Source: Streptomyces sp. G-G2
GTDB lineage: Bacteria; Actinomycetota; Actinomycetes; Streptomycetales; Streptomycetaceae
NCBI RefSeq assembly: GCF_030063135.1
Contig: NZ_JASISO010000005.1
Coordinates: 120,894-174,311, forward strand
Reading direction: 5' to 3'
DNA length: 53,418 nucleotides
Below the pieces are notes generated by a model, which was not told the origin of the DNA, searched no databases, and worked only from the letters and a program-made list of their open reading frames with translations. Shown here one piece after another: positions 16,325 through 25,031 of the stretch. Made by a program: the position numbers and the translations under genes. How positions within the stretch are numbered: the first letter of the stretch is position 1; every line of letters begins with the position of its first letter.

Positions 16325-17632
16325 GTGGATCACCAGAGCTACGCACGCCATACCGACGGCCCCGGGATCAATCACGCCGCCGTGGCCGCACTGGCGGACG
16401 AACCGCTCGACTGGCGGTTCAAGGCGCTGCCCCGGGCGGCCCACGGCCTGACGGTCGGCCAGTACCTCGCGACCGGCCCCACCCTCGTCGGCCTCGGCAC
16501 CCCGCTGCTGACTCTCGACGCCGCCGCCCTCGCGCACAACACGCGCACCATGGCCGACTGGTGCCGCCGGGCCGGGGTCGTCCTCGCCCCGCACGGCAAG
16601 ACCACGATGGCCCCCGCCCTGTGGCGGGCCCAGCTCGAAGCGGGGAGCCACGGCATCACCCTCGCCAACCTGCCGCAGCTACGGGTGGCCCGCGCCTTCG
16701 GCGTCTCGCGGCTGATGCTGGCCAACACCCTCCTGGACCCCGCCGCACTGGCCTGGCTCGCCGGCGAGCTCGACCGCGAGCCAGAGTTCGCCTTCACCTC
16801 CTGGGTCGACTCCGTCACCTCCGTGGAACTGATGGACGAGGCCCTGCGGGCCGCGGGAGCCCGCCGCCCGGTGGAGGTGCTCGTCGAACTCGGCGCCGCG
16901 GGCGGCCGGACCGGGGCCCGCGACCTCGACACCGCCGAACGGATCGCGGCTGCCGTGGTGGCGGCCCCGACCCTGCGCCTGGCGGGCACCGCCGGGTACG
17001 AGGGTGCCCTGGCCCACGAGGCCACCGAGGCCGGACTGGCCGCCGTACGTGGCTACCTGCGCGCGCTCGCCGCTCTCCACCGCCGTCTCGCCGACGCGTA
17101 CGAGAGCCCGTCTCCGGTCGTCACCGCGGGCGGCAGCGCCTACTTCGACACCGTCGCCGAAGAGCTCGTACCGCTCGCCGCAGAGGTGCCGGGCACCGTC
17201 GTGATCGTCCGCGCGGGCGCCTACCTCGCCCACGACGACGGCTTCTACCGGACCATCTCCCCCCTGTCGCGCACCCCTGGCGAGACGCCGCTGCGCTCCG
17301 CGATGCACGGCTGGAGCCAGGTCGTCTCCCGGCCCGAGCCCGAACTGGCCCTGCTCAACGGCGGCAAGCGCGACTTCCCCTTCGACGAGGGGCTGCCCGA
17401 ACCCCAGTCGGTGCGCGGCCACGGCCCCCTCGCCTCGGGCGAGATCACCGCCCTGAACGACCAGCACGCCTTCCTGCGCGACGCCGGGGACCAGGCACCC
17501 GTGGGCGCGGTCCTGCGCCTCGGCCTCTCGCACCCCTGCACCGCCTTCGACAAGTGGGCCCTGATCCCCGTGCTCGACGACGCCGACGCCGAACATCCGC
17601 GCGTGGTGGACCTCGTAAGGACGTACTTCTGA
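16325..17632 (+). CDS. PLP-dependent D-amino acid deaminase/dehydratase-like enzyme (alanine racemase N-terminal fold)
   Basis: 435 residues from a GTG at 16325 after GGAGGACC. It belongs to the D-threonine aldolase/D-serine dehydratase (DSD1-like) fold-III PLP group: LLTLDAAALAHNTRTMADWC, then VLAPHGKTTMAPAL with the Schiff-base lysine. The C-terminal beta-domain has LNDQHAFL and LSHPCTAFDKW, where His and Cys usually bind a metal. Annotated relatives are called amino acid deaminases. Here the neighbours are an N-acyl-D-amino-acid deacylase (overlapping TGATG), KDPG aldolase, KDG-type kinase, RidA and a gluconate permease. D-glucosaminate, a D-2-amino acid, is therefore the substrate I favour, giving 2-keto-3-deoxygluconate and ammonia. 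D-serine or another D-amino acid remains possible. Confidence 0.85.
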   Translation: MDHQSYARHTDGPGINHAAVAALADEPLDWRFKALPRAAHGLTVGQYLATGPTLVGLGTPLLTLDAAALAHNTRTMADWCRRAGVVLAPHGKTTMAPALWRAQLEAGSHGITLANLPQLRVARAFGVSRLMLANTLLDPAALAWLAGELDREPEFAFTSWVDSVTSVELMDEALRAAGARRPVEVLVELGAAGGRTGARDLDTAERIAAAVVAAPTLRLAGTAGYEGALAHEATEAGLAAVRGYLRALAALHRRLADAYESPSPVVTAGGSAYFDTVAEELVPLAAEVPGTVVIVRAGAYLAHDDGFYRTISPLSRTPGETPLRSAMHGWSQVVSRPEPELALLNGGKRDFPFDEGLPEPQSVRGHGPLASGEITALNDQHAFLRDAGDQAPVGAVLRLGLSHPCTAFDKWALIPVLDDADAEHPRVVDLVRTYF

Positions 17633-19269
17633 TGGCCGCCCCGACGCCCGATCTGCTCTTCCGGGGCGCCACCGTCGTCGACGGCACCGGCGCCGGACGC
17701 TTCCGGGCCGACGTCGCCGTCACCGGCGCGACGATCGAGGAGGTCGCCGCTCCCGGTGAAGGACCCCGTACCGCGCGCCAGGTCCTCGACGCGGACGGCC
17801 TCGTCCTGGCCCCCGGGTTCATCGACATGCACGCCCACTCCGACCTGCGGCTGCTGATCGAGCCCGAGCACCCCTCCCGGGTCACCCAGGGCGTCACCTG
17901 CGAAGTCCTCGGCCAGGACGGCCTGTCCTACGCCCCGGTGGACGACACCACCCTCCCGGCGCTGCGCCGCCAGATCGCCGGCTGGAACGGGAACCCCGGG
18001 GACGGATCAGGCTTCGACTGGGACTGGCGCACCATCGGCGAGTACCTCGACCGGATCGACCGGGGCGCCGGCGTCAACGCCTGCTACCTGGTGCCGCACG
18101 GCTCCGTACGGATGCTCGCCATGGGCTGGGACAACCGCCCGCCCACCCCGGCCGAGCTCGACCGGATGCGCGGGCTGCTCGCCCAGGGGCTGCGCGAGGG
18201 CGCGGTCGGCATGTCCAGCGGCCTCACCTACTCCCCCGGCATGTACGCCGACACCGCCGAACTCGTCGCGCTGTGCGAGGTGGTCGCGGAGTACGGCGGG
18301 TACCACGCGCCGCACCAGCGGTCCTACGGGGCGGGCGCGCTGGAGGGGTACGCGGAGATGGTGGAGATCGCCCGCCGCTCCGGCTGCCCGCTCCACCTCA
18401 CCCACGCCACCATGAACTTCGGCGTCAACGAGGGCCGGGCGGGCGAACTGCTCGCGCTGGTCGACGCGGCCCTCGCCGGGGGCGTGGACCTGACCCTCGA
18501 CAGCTACCCCTACCTCCCCGGCTCCACCACCCTGTCCGCCCTGCTGCCCAGTTGGGCCACCGAGGGCGGCCCGGACGCCACCCTGGCCAGGCTCACCTCC
18601 GCCGCCGACCGCGAGCGGATCCGGGAGGACGTGGAGGAGCGGGGCAGCGACGGCTGCCACGGCGTGGTCACCGACTGGGCCACGATCCAGCTCTCCGGCG
18701 TCCAGGACCAGCGCCTCGCGCCGCTCGTGGGCCGGACGGTCGCCGAGATCGCCGCCGAGCGGGGCCGCACCGGCACCGAGGTCTTCTTCGAGCTGCTGCG
18801 CGAGGACTCCCTGGCCACCACGATCCTCCAGCACGTCGGCCACGAGGAGAACGTCCGGGCCATCATGCGCCACCCCGCCCACACCGTCGGCAGCGACGGC
18901 CTGCTGACCGGGGCCCGGCCGCACCCCCGGGCCTGGGGCACCTTCGCCCGCTACCTCGCCCACTACAGCCGCGAACTGGGCGTGCTCAGCCTGGAGGAGA
19001 CCATCACCCGGATGACGGGCCGCCCGGCCCGCCGCCTGGGCCTGGTCCGGCGCGGCCTCGTCCGTCCCGGCTACCACGCCGACCTGGTGCTCCTGGACCC
19101 GGACACCGTCCGGGACACCGCCACCTTCGAACACCCCCGGAGCCCGGCCGCCGGCATCCCCTACGTCTACGTCAACGGCACGGCCGTCGTCCACGACGGC
19201 ACGCCCACCGGCGCACTGCCCGGCCGGGCGCTGCGCCGCACCCACCGAGGAACCGAGGCAGCAGCATGA
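17632..19269 (+). CDS. N-acyl-D-amino-acid deacylase (amidohydrolase)
   Basis: 545 residues, starting at the ATG at 17632 that overlaps the previous stop (TGATG). It is an amidohydrolase-superfamily D-aminoacylase: LLFRGATVVDGTGAGRFRADVAV, the metal-binding GFIDMHAHSDLRLL (HxH), VTCEVLGQDGLSYAP with the conserved Cys/Glu, LTHATMNFGVN and HTVGSDGLLTGARPHPRAWGTF with the catalytic Asp. The family removes acyl groups from N-acyl-D-amino acids. In this operon the product feeds the PLP enzyme upstream, so N-acetyl-D-glucosaminate is the proposed substrate. Length and motifs are complete. Confidence 0.92.
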   Translation: MAAPTPDLLFRGATVVDGTGAGRFRADVAVTGATIEEVAAPGEGPRTARQVLDADGLVLAPGFIDMHAHSDLRLLIEPEHPSRVTQGVTCEVLGQDGLSYAPVDDTTLPALRRQIAGWNGNPGDGSGFDWDWRTIGEYLDRIDRGAGVNACYLVPHGSVRMLAMGWDNRPPTPAELDRMRGLLAQGLREGAVGMSSGLTYSPGMYADTAELVALCEVVAEYGGYHAPHQRSYGAGALEGYAEMVEIARRSGCPLHLTHATMNFGVNEGRAGELLALVDAALAGGVDLTLDSYPYLPGSTTLSALLPSWATEGGPDATLARLTSAADRERIREDVEERGSDGCHGVVTDWATIQLSGVQDQRLAPLVGRTVAEIAAERGRTGTEVFFELLREDSLATTILQHVGHEENVRAIMRHPAHTVGSDGLLTGARPHPRAWGTFARYLAHYSRELGVLSLEETITRMTGRPARRLGLVRRGLVRPGYHADLVLLDPDTVRDTATFEHPRSPAAGIPYVYVNGTAVVHDGTPTGALPGRALRRTHRGTEAAA

Positions 19270-19934
19270 CCACCCCCGCGACCACCCCTGCCCCCACCAC
19301 CGGGGCCCTCCTGGCCACGCTCGCCGCGGATCCCGTGATCGCCGTCGTGCGAGCACCGCGCATCCCCGACGCAGCCGCGCTCTGCGCGGCCCTGGCGGCC
19401 GGGGGGATCCACACGGCCGAACTCACCTTCACCACCCCCGGGGTGGGCGCCCACATCGCGCGGGCCGCCGCCGCCGGCCACCGGGTCGGTGTCGGCACCG
19501 TCCTCACCGCCGACCAGGCACGCGAGGCCGTCGAGGCCGGCGCCGGATTCCTCGTCACCCCGGGGCTGCGCCCCCTGGTCGCGGCCGCCGCACACGGGGC
19601 GGGCGTGCCGGTGGTGATGGGCGCGCTGACGCCCTCCGAGGTGGCCGACGCGCTGGACCTGGGCGCGGCGGCCGTGAAGATCTTCCCCGCGAAGCACTTC
19701 GGCCCCGGCTACTTCAGAGACCTGCACGGCCCCTACCCGGACATACCCCTGGTCGCCTCGGGCGGCGTCAACGCCTCCAACGCGGGCGCGTTCCTCGCGA
19801 ACGGCGCGCTCGCCGTCTGCGCGGGCACCGACGTCGTGCCCCCGGCCGCGGTCGAGGCCGGGGACTGGGCGGAGATCACCCGGCGTGCCAAGGCGTTCAC
19901 CAAGGTCCTGGCCGGGGCGGGGTACCAGCAGTGA
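19266..19934 (+). CDS. eda: KDPG/KHG aldolase (2-dehydro-3-deoxy-phosphogluconate aldolase)
   Basis: 222 residues, ATG at 19266 overlapping the deacylase stop (ATGA). Eda cleaves KDPG to pyruvate and glyceraldehyde-3-phosphate through a lysine Schiff base. Motifs: VIAVVRAPRIPDAAALCAALAAGGIHTAELTFTTPG with the catalytic Glu, GVGTVLTADQAREAVEAGAGFLVTPG, and AAVKIFPAKHFGPGYFRDL with the Schiff-base lysine, then LVASGGVNASNAGAFLANGALAVCAGTDV. It closes the pathway begun by the deacylase, deaminase and kinase. The Entner-Doudoroff dehydratase is not adjacent, so its source of KDPG here is probably the kinase at 15002. Confidence 0.93.
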   Translation: MTTPATTPAPTTGALLATLAADPVIAVVRAPRIPDAAALCAALAAGGIHTAELTFTTPGVGAHIARAAAAGHRVGVGTVLTADQAREAVEAGAGFLVTPGLRPLVAAAAHGAGVPVVMGALTPSEVADALDLGAAAVKIFPAKHFGPGYFRDLHGPYPDIPLVASGGVNASNAGAFLANGALAVCAGTDVVPPAAVEAGDWAEITRRAKAFTKVLAGAGYQQ

Positions 19935-21325
19935 TCCACTGGCTCCAGCACGAAACGGCCGGACTGCTCGTCCTGTCCGCGATATCCATCGCCTTCCTCC
20001 TCCTGCTGATCATCAAGTTCAAGCTCGAACCCTTCATCTCCCTCGTGGTCACCGGCCTGCTGCTGGCCCTCGCGGCGGGCCTGCCCGTCAACACCATCGT
20101 CGGGACGGCCCTCAGCAGCAAGGAGTCGCTGATCGAAGGCGGCTTCGGCGGGATCCTCGGCCACATCGCCCTGATCGTCGGACTGGGCTCGCTGCTCGGC
20201 TCGCTCCTGGAGGCCTCCGGCGGCGCCGAAGTCCTCACCCAGCGGCTGCTCCAGGCGTTCGGCGAGAAGCGCGCGGGCCTGGCGATGGGCCTGACCGGCC
20301 TCATCTTCGGCATCCCCGTCTTCTTCGACATCGGCATCTTCGTCCTCGCGCCGCTCGTCTACGTGGTGGCCAAGCGCAGCGGCAAGTCGATGCTGCTGTT
20401 CGCCCTGCCGCTGCTGGCGGGCCTGTCGATGACCCACGCGTTCCTGCCGCCGCACCCGGGGCCGGTCGCCCTCGCCGGGCTGCTCGGCATCGACCTCGGC
20501 TGGCTCATCGTGATGGGCATGGCCTGCGGGCTGCCCGCGTTCTTCGTGGCGGGCGTGCTGTGGCCGAAGTGGATCGGCAACCGGATCATGATCGAGGTGC
20601 CGGAGGAGTTCACCGCCCCGCGGGAGGGCGCCGTGGACGCGGACGGCCGGGAGCCGGTGTCGCTGGCCAAGGTGGCGGTGGTCATCTGCGTGCCGCTGGT
20701 GCTGATCCTCGGCGCCACCTTCGGGACGGTCTTCCTGGACAAGGACGCGGCCGTACTGCCCTTCCTCACCTTCATCGGCAACCCCGCCGTGGCGCTCACC
20801 CTGTCGTGCCTGGTGGCCATCAAACTCCTGGGCCACGACCGGGGCATGACCAAGCAGCAGCTCACGGAGCTGGGCGGGGCGGCGCTGCGACCGGTCGGCA
20901 TGATCCTGCTGGTGGTCGGCGCGGGGGCCTTCTTCGGCGCCGTCATCTCGGCCACGGGCGTCGGCAAGGCCCTGGCCGGGACCCTGTCCACAGCCGGGCT
21001 CCCGCTGATCGTCCTGGCGTACGTGATCTCGTGCGGTCTGCGCGTCGCCCAGGGATCGGCGACGGTCGCCATCGTCACCACGGGCGGCATCGTGGCCCCG
21101 CTGGTGAAGGACGCCGACTACAGTCAGCCCGCCCTGGCCCTGATCGCGGTCTCGATCGCGGCAGGCTCGATCATCGCCTCGCACGTCAACGACGGCGGCT
21201 TCTGGATCATCTCCAAGTACTTCAACACCTCGGTGAAGGACACCCTGAGGTCCTGGACCGTGCTGGAGACGATCCTGTCCGTCACCGGCTTCGCGGCGGC
21301 CATCGGCCTCAGCCTGGTGCTCTGA
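19931..21325 (+). CDS. GntP family gluconate:H+ symporter
   Basis: 464 residues from a GTG at 19931 overlapping the aldolase stop (GTGA). A polytopic membrane protein with about 12-14 hydrophobic segments. Family motifs include FKLEPFISLVVTGLLLALAAG, GFGGILGHIALIVGLGSLLGSLLEASGGAE, GIPVFFDIGIFVLAPLVYV and FLPPHPGPVALAGLLG. The C-terminal part includes GLRVAQGSATVAIVTTGGIVAP and SHVNDGGFWIISKYF, all classical GntP. Members import gluconate and related sugar acids. As the last gene of the operon it is expected to import the sugar acid that the other enzymes degrade. Confidence 0.95.
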   Translation: MIHWLQHETAGLLVLSAISIAFLLLLIIKFKLEPFISLVVTGLLLALAAGLPVNTIVGTALSSKESLIEGGFGGILGHIALIVGLGSLLGSLLEASGGAEVLTQRLLQAFGEKRAGLAMGLTGLIFGIPVFFDIGIFVLAPLVYVVAKRSGKSMLLFALPLLAGLSMTHAFLPPHPGPVALAGLLGIDLGWLIVMGMACGLPAFFVAGVLWPKWIGNRIMIEVPEEFTAPREGAVDADGREPVSLAKVAVVICVPLVLILGATFGTVFLDKDAAVLPFLTFIGNPAVALTLSCLVAIKLLGHDRGMTKQQLTELGGAALRPVGMILLVVGAGAFFGAVISATGVGKALAGTLSTAGLPLIVLAYVISCGLRVAQGSATVAIVTTGGIVAPLVKDADYSQPALALIAVSIAAGSIIASHVNDGGFWIISKYFNTSVKDTLRSWTVLETILSVTGFAAAIGLSLVL

Positions 21326-21429
21326 CGTCAGCCGACCGTGACGCGTGGCCGGGATCCCTCCCGGGTTCCCGGCTCACCGCGTCGTCCTCGTCCCCACTCC
21401 ACTCCGGAGGGTCATCGACCCGGCCGACC

Positions 21430-23121
21430 TCACGCGAGCCCGTCGTTTCGGGAAAGCATCAAGGTCGAGTTCGCGTGAACCGTGATGCGCACCGGTACGA
21501 AGGTGCGGGCGTCCACCGGCGACTCCCCGGTGCCTGGATTGCGGGTGTAGCGCGGGTGTGCGCCGCCACTGATCTGCCAGCGCATGCGGTGGCCGACGGC
21601 GAAACGATGGGCGGTCGTGCTCATCGGCACGGTGACCTGTGAGGTCGCGTGTTCGGTCGCCCGAAGTCGGCCCAGGCCGTCACAGATGTTGACGGAGCGG
21701 CCTTGTGCGTCCACGTCGCACAAGCGGGTGAAGACATCGGCGTGCCCGGTGTCCGTGGAGATGCTCAACCGTGCGGAGACCGGGCCCAGTACGTCCACGG
21801 GCTCGGTCAGTGGCGGCCCGGTGAACGTCAGGACGTCGTCTCGGGCCTCCAGGCTGCCGTTGTCCTGGGGCCCTGCGGTGCGGGAGAGCAAGGGCCCGCC
21901 GAGCGAGGGGGTGGGATCCGCCGGGTCGTAGCGGAACGACACCAGGGGTGCGCCGTCCGTCGGGGCCTGCTGGGTGAGATGCCCGCCCGGAGTGGGGTAC
22001 CACGCGGTGGCAGCGGGGGCCGGGGCCCAGTCGTCGAGGTCCCGCCAGGCGTTCTCGCCGCCCACGTGGACGCGTACCGCAGTGGGGCGCAGGCCGGAGG
22101 AGTCGGCGTACAGGTGGGTGCGCAGCCATGCGAGACTCTCGGCGAACACCTCGGGCCAGCCCTGCTGCAGGGCGGAAGCGTGGGTCCAGGGGCCGACGAG
22201 CAGGGTTGTCGCGCAGCCGGCCTGACGCAGCCGATGGTACTGCTCGAAGGTCTGGTCGACCAGCACGTCGTGCCATCCGGTGATCAGAGCCGTGGGCACG
22301 CGGTGCCGCTCCGCCGGCTCAGCCAGCGACGCTCCGAGCCAGTGGGCGTCCGTGGCGTCGGGGTGCGTCATTACGTCGTCCAGCCAGGGCACTTCGCCCC
22401 CGAGGGCGGACTCGTACGCCCGGCGCAGGGGCTGCGCGGTGGTGACGGCGCGAAGGCGGCGCTGCAGGCGGAGCGCCGCCTTCAGGAACGACGCCACGCC
22501 CTGGTGCTGGTAGGTCATGCCCATGCCGACGACGAGGGCGTTCTCCAGGCGCAGCACACCACTGTCCGCGTGGAACAGGGCGTGCGGATCGTGCAGGCCC
22601 ACCTGCACCACCATCGCCTTCAGTTCCGGCGGCGGATCCATGGCGAGGGCCCACTGTACGTAGCCCAGATAGCTGGGGCCGACCGTACCCAGTGTCCCGT
22701 CGAACCACGGCTGCCCGCGCAGCCACGACACGGTGGCCTGACCATCTGCGGCCTCGTTGCGCCACAGGTCGAACGCGCCGCCCGAGCCGCCGGTGCCGCG
22801 GCAGCTCTGCAGGACCACGTGAAAGCCCTGTTCGGCGAAGAGCAGGCCGTACATGGGAGACCACGGCAGGCCTCGGCCGTAGGGCGAGCGCACGAGGAGC
22901 GTGGGGAAATCGCCCTCCGAGCGCGGGAAGTAGTGGTCAGTGATCAACGGGCTGCCGTCGGCGGCCGGCACCTCCAGCCCCGGCTCCCATCCGACCTCGT
23001 GCCGTTTCGCCGGGAGGCCCCGCCAGGTCGCCCCCATCATCCGTGCGGACAGCGGCGGCCTTCCAGATGGTGGCGCCCAGGACGGTCCGGCCGCGGCATC
23101 GGGCTTGCGTGCTGACATCAT
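21430..23121 (-). CDS. CocE/NonD family hydrolase (X-Pro dipeptidyl-peptidase S15-like)
   Basis: 563 residues starting at tandem ATGs (23121 and 23118) after AAGGGAG; the second has better spacing. The N-terminal alpha/beta hydrolase domain has LLVRSPYGRGLPWSPMYG, the oxyanion region VVLQSCRGTGGSGG, nucleophile Ser in GTVGPSYLGYVQWALA, Asp in LITGWHDVLVDQT and His in LLVGPWTHASAL. The C-terminal jelly-roll begins near LVSFRYDPADPTPSLGGPLL and ends with HRFAVGHRMRWQISGGAHPRYTRNPGTGE, as in CocE/GAA-type acylases. The substrate is unknown; esters or amides are typical. No signal peptide is seen. It is divergent from a TetR gene and its promoter carries a palindrome, so control by that TetR is likely. 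Confidence 0.92.
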   Translation of the reverse strand: MMSARKPDAAAGPSWAPPSGRPPLSARMMGATWRGLPAKRHEVGWEPGLEVPAADGSPLITDHYFPRSEGDFPTLLVRSPYGRGLPWSPMYGLLFAEQGFHVVLQSCRGTGGSGGAFDLWRNEAADGQATVSWLRGQPWFDGTLGTVGPSYLGYVQWALAMDPPPELKAMVVQVGLHDPHALFHADSGVLRLENALVVGMGMTYQHQGVASFLKAALRLQRRLRAVTTAQPLRRAYESALGGEVPWLDDVMTHPDATDAHWLGASLAEPAERHRVPTALITGWHDVLVDQTFEQYHRLRQAGCATTLLVGPWTHASALQQGWPEVFAESLAWLRTHLYADSSGLRPTAVRVHVGGENAWRDLDDWAPAPAATAWYPTPGGHLTQQAPTDGAPLVSFRYDPADPTPSLGGPLLSRTAGPQDNGSLEARDDVLTFTGPPLTEPVDVLGPVSARLSISTDTGHADVFTRLCDVDAQGRSVNICDGLGRLRATEHATSQVTVPMSTTAHRFAVGHRMRWQISGGAHPRYTRNPGTGESPVDARTFVPVRITVHANSTLMLSRNDGLA

Positions 23122-23129
23122 TCACTCCC

Positions 23130-23156
23130 TTATTCCCGTACTGTGTACGAGAATAA
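23130..23156. promoter_or_regulatory. Candidate TetR operator
   Basis: Two 12-base arms, TTATTCCCGTAC (23130-23141) and GTACGAGAATAA (23145-23156), match 11 of 12 around a 3-bp spacer. It sits directly in front of the hydrolase start and 76 bp before the TetR start. Confidence 0.7.
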
Positions 23157-23231
23157 AGCATGCTTGGATGATCTTGGCAAGGGCCGCCTTGCGAGAGCCG
23201 GCTCGACACCCGGGGGAAGGAGCGCACGACC

Positions 23232-23948
23232 GTGCCCCATGACGGAGGATCCGGCGCCGCAGGTGTCGACCCGGAACAGCTCTGGTTGCGTCCCGCCGAG
23301 CCCCGCAGGGGCCGCAGGCCCTCCTTCAGCCGCGAAGCGATCACGACGGCGGCCGTCGCGATCGCGGACGCGGAGGGCCTCGACGCGGTCACCATGCGCA
23401 GGGTCGCCGCCGAGGTCGGCGCCGGCGTCATGTCGCTCTACAGCTACGCCCCGGACAAAGAGACGCTGCTGGAGCTGATGGTCGACCACGTCAGCGGCGA
23501 ACTGACGGTCACGGACCCGCCCACCGGCGACTGGCGCGCCGACCTGAAGACCGTCGCCCACATGCAGCGCGTCCACATGCTGCGCCATCACTGGCTGCCC
23601 GCCGCCCTGTCCACCCGCCGCGTTCCGGGCCCCCGCACGCTGGCCTTCCTGGAGCACGCGCTGGCCGTCATGCGCCCCACCGCCCTGGACGGTGGGGCGA
23701 AGCTGGAAGTCTTCGCCCAGCTCACCGGATTCGTGGCCGGGCACGTCGCCCACGAAATCGCGCAGGCGGCGGCGTCACGGTCCCCGGACCGGGCCGCGGC
23801 CGAGGCCCGCTACTTCGCCGCTGTCGCCGCCGACGGCCACCATCCGGAACTCGCCGAAGCCCTTGCCGCCCCGGGACGGCCCGTCACCCCCGAAGCGACC
23901 TTCACCCGGTTCCTCAACCGCCTGATCGACGGTCTCGACACCGGCTGA
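23232..23948 (+). CDS. TetR family transcriptional regulator
   Basis: 238 residues from a GTG at 23232, with AAGGAG nine bases upstream. The helix-turn-helix is FSREAITTAAVAIADAEGLDAVTMRRVAAEVGAGVMSLYSYAPDKETLLELM, with the C-terminal TetR_C_1-type domain after it (LKTVAHMQRVHMLRHHWLPAAL, then TGFVAGHVAHEIAQA). An N-terminal extension of about 30 residues precedes the DNA-binding domain. It is divergent from the CocE-like hydrolase, and the palindrome at 23130-23156 is its likely operator, so it probably represses that gene and possibly itself. The ligand is unknown. Confidence 0.93.
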   Translation: MPHDGGSGAAGVDPEQLWLRPAEPRRGRRPSFSREAITTAAVAIADAEGLDAVTMRRVAAEVGAGVMSLYSYAPDKETLLELMVDHVSGELTVTDPPTGDWRADLKTVAHMQRVHMLRHHWLPAALSTRRVPGPRTLAFLEHALAVMRPTALDGGAKLEVFAQLTGFVAGHVAHEIAQAAASRSPDRAAAEARYFAAVAADGHHPELAEALAAPGRPVTPEATFTRFLNRLIDGLDTG

Positions 23949-24181
23949 TCCCCTATCCACCGCCCAGCGGGACGCGCTGCCCGCCGCGGGCGGCGGGCAG
24001 CGTCAGGTGCGCATCCTCGGCACGGGACCGCTGGCGAAGGTCACTCGTCCCGCGTACGCCCGCCCGGGACCGCCGACCCGGGGGAGGGGCTGCCGGTTCC
24101 GGTCCTGGTTCGGTTCCGGTCCTGGCAGGCACGGAGCAGAGGGGACAGCCGGCCGCGGCCAAGCGTCCGCGGCTCCTTGCG

Positions 24182-24385
24182 TCAAGGCCCGTTGAAGCCC
24201 ATCAACGCGTCCCCGGCACCCTCGCGGTACCGCTCGTGGTCACGCTCCGGTTGGAGGCCGAGTATGTCCAGGAAACACAGCAGCTCGGCGGGGCTCACGG
24301 CGTGGGCCGCGATCGCCGCCCGTGCCGCTCGGCGCTCATCGGCTTCTGTGAGCGGTCGCGGGGTGTGCGTGTGGGCAGGGTTCAT
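24182..24385 (-). CDS. Hypothetical small protein, 67 residues
   Basis: From an ATG at 24385 (MNPAHTHTPRPLTEADERRAARAA) with no strong ribosome site. The sequence ARAAIAAHAVSPAELLCFLDILGLQPERDHERYREG reads as two or three helices with good coding character, and resembles short Streptomyces proteins that end in a conserved LDxLGL segment. No partner or function is evident. A shadow frame on the other strand is rejected because of its Arg/Ser-rich composition. Confidence 0.5.
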   Translation of the reverse strand: MNPAHTHTPRPLTEADERRAARAAIAAHAVSPAELLCFLDILGLQPERDHERYREGAGDALMGFNGP

Positions 24386-24587
24386 GACACATGATCCGAC
24401 CACGGCCACCGGGTTCTCGCAGCACCGGACGCCAGGTGGCCGTTGGCCGAACGGAGCAGTTGCCCTCGGGAACCATTCTGCGGAACGCGGGCGGGCCGGA
24501 ATCCCGGACTCGTCCGGTAGGCGTGGGGCGTCGGGCGTTGTGCGGGGATCACGTGGTTTTGGTACGGCACGGGGTAGACGGGGATAC

Positions 24588-24998
24588 ATGACGCGCTCAC
24601 GGGAGGACCATCCTGAGCCGGCCCCTGCCGTCTCGGGACCAGTGCCCACCACGGTGGCGGCGGCCCGCGAGACCGTGGCGGCCCTGCTGGAGCGCTCGGG
24701 TCTGGCACCGGACCGCCGTGCGGTGATGGACGCGCTCATGGTCACCTCCGAACTGGTCACCAACGCGATCCGCCATGGAGGCGGGCTGACCTCCTTCCAC
24801 GCGTACGTGCGTGGTGACGCGCTGCTGGTGTCCGTCGGTGACCACAGCCCCGAACATCCGGTGTCCGCGGCCGGGCACGTCCCCGGGATCCGGATCGGGG
24901 GGTACGGCTGGCCCCTCGTCCAGAGCCTCGCTGACCGCGTCACGGTGACCCCGCACGGCGATGGCAAGCGGATCACCGCGGACCTCACCCTCCGGTGA
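24588..24998 (+). CDS. ATP-binding anti-sigma-factor-like protein (RsbW/HATPase type)
   Basis: 136 residues from the ATG at 24588 (MTRSREDHPEPAPAVSG). It has the HATPase_c_2 pattern of Streptomyces regulatory kinases: VMDALMVTSELVTNAIRHGGGLTSFHAYV (N-box with Asn for Mg-ATP), VSVGDHSPEHPVS (G1-like DxS) and GGYGWPLVQSLADRVTVTPHGDGKRITADL (G2-like). Such proteins usually bind and inactivate a sigma factor or phosphorylate an anti-anti-sigma factor. Upstream, GTTT (24556) and GGGTAG (24572-24577) resemble a sigma-B-type promoter with a short 12-bp spacer that would give a nearly leaderless message. A 32-bp stem terminator follows. Confidence 0.85.
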   Translation: MTRSREDHPEPAPAVSGPVPTTVAAARETVAALLERSGLAPDRRAVMDALMVTSELVTNAIRHGGGLTSFHAYVRGDALLVSVGDHSPEHPVSAAGHVPGIRIGGYGWPLVQSLADRVTVTPHGDGKRITADLTLR

Positions 24999-25031
24999 CG
25001 CGGCTACCACGAGATCGCCTCGACAGGCCAA

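Noticed and set aside
14226..16346. Single 706-codon frame joining the IclR gene with upstream sequence
   Set aside because: Only the last 250 residues are IclR-like. Upstream residues are Arg/Pro-rich and overlap the kinase gene in another frame.
16279..19269. 996-codon plus-strand frame starting before the PLP enzyme gene
   Set aside because: The first 450 codons are a shadow of the PLP enzyme gene. The real deacylase begins at 17632.
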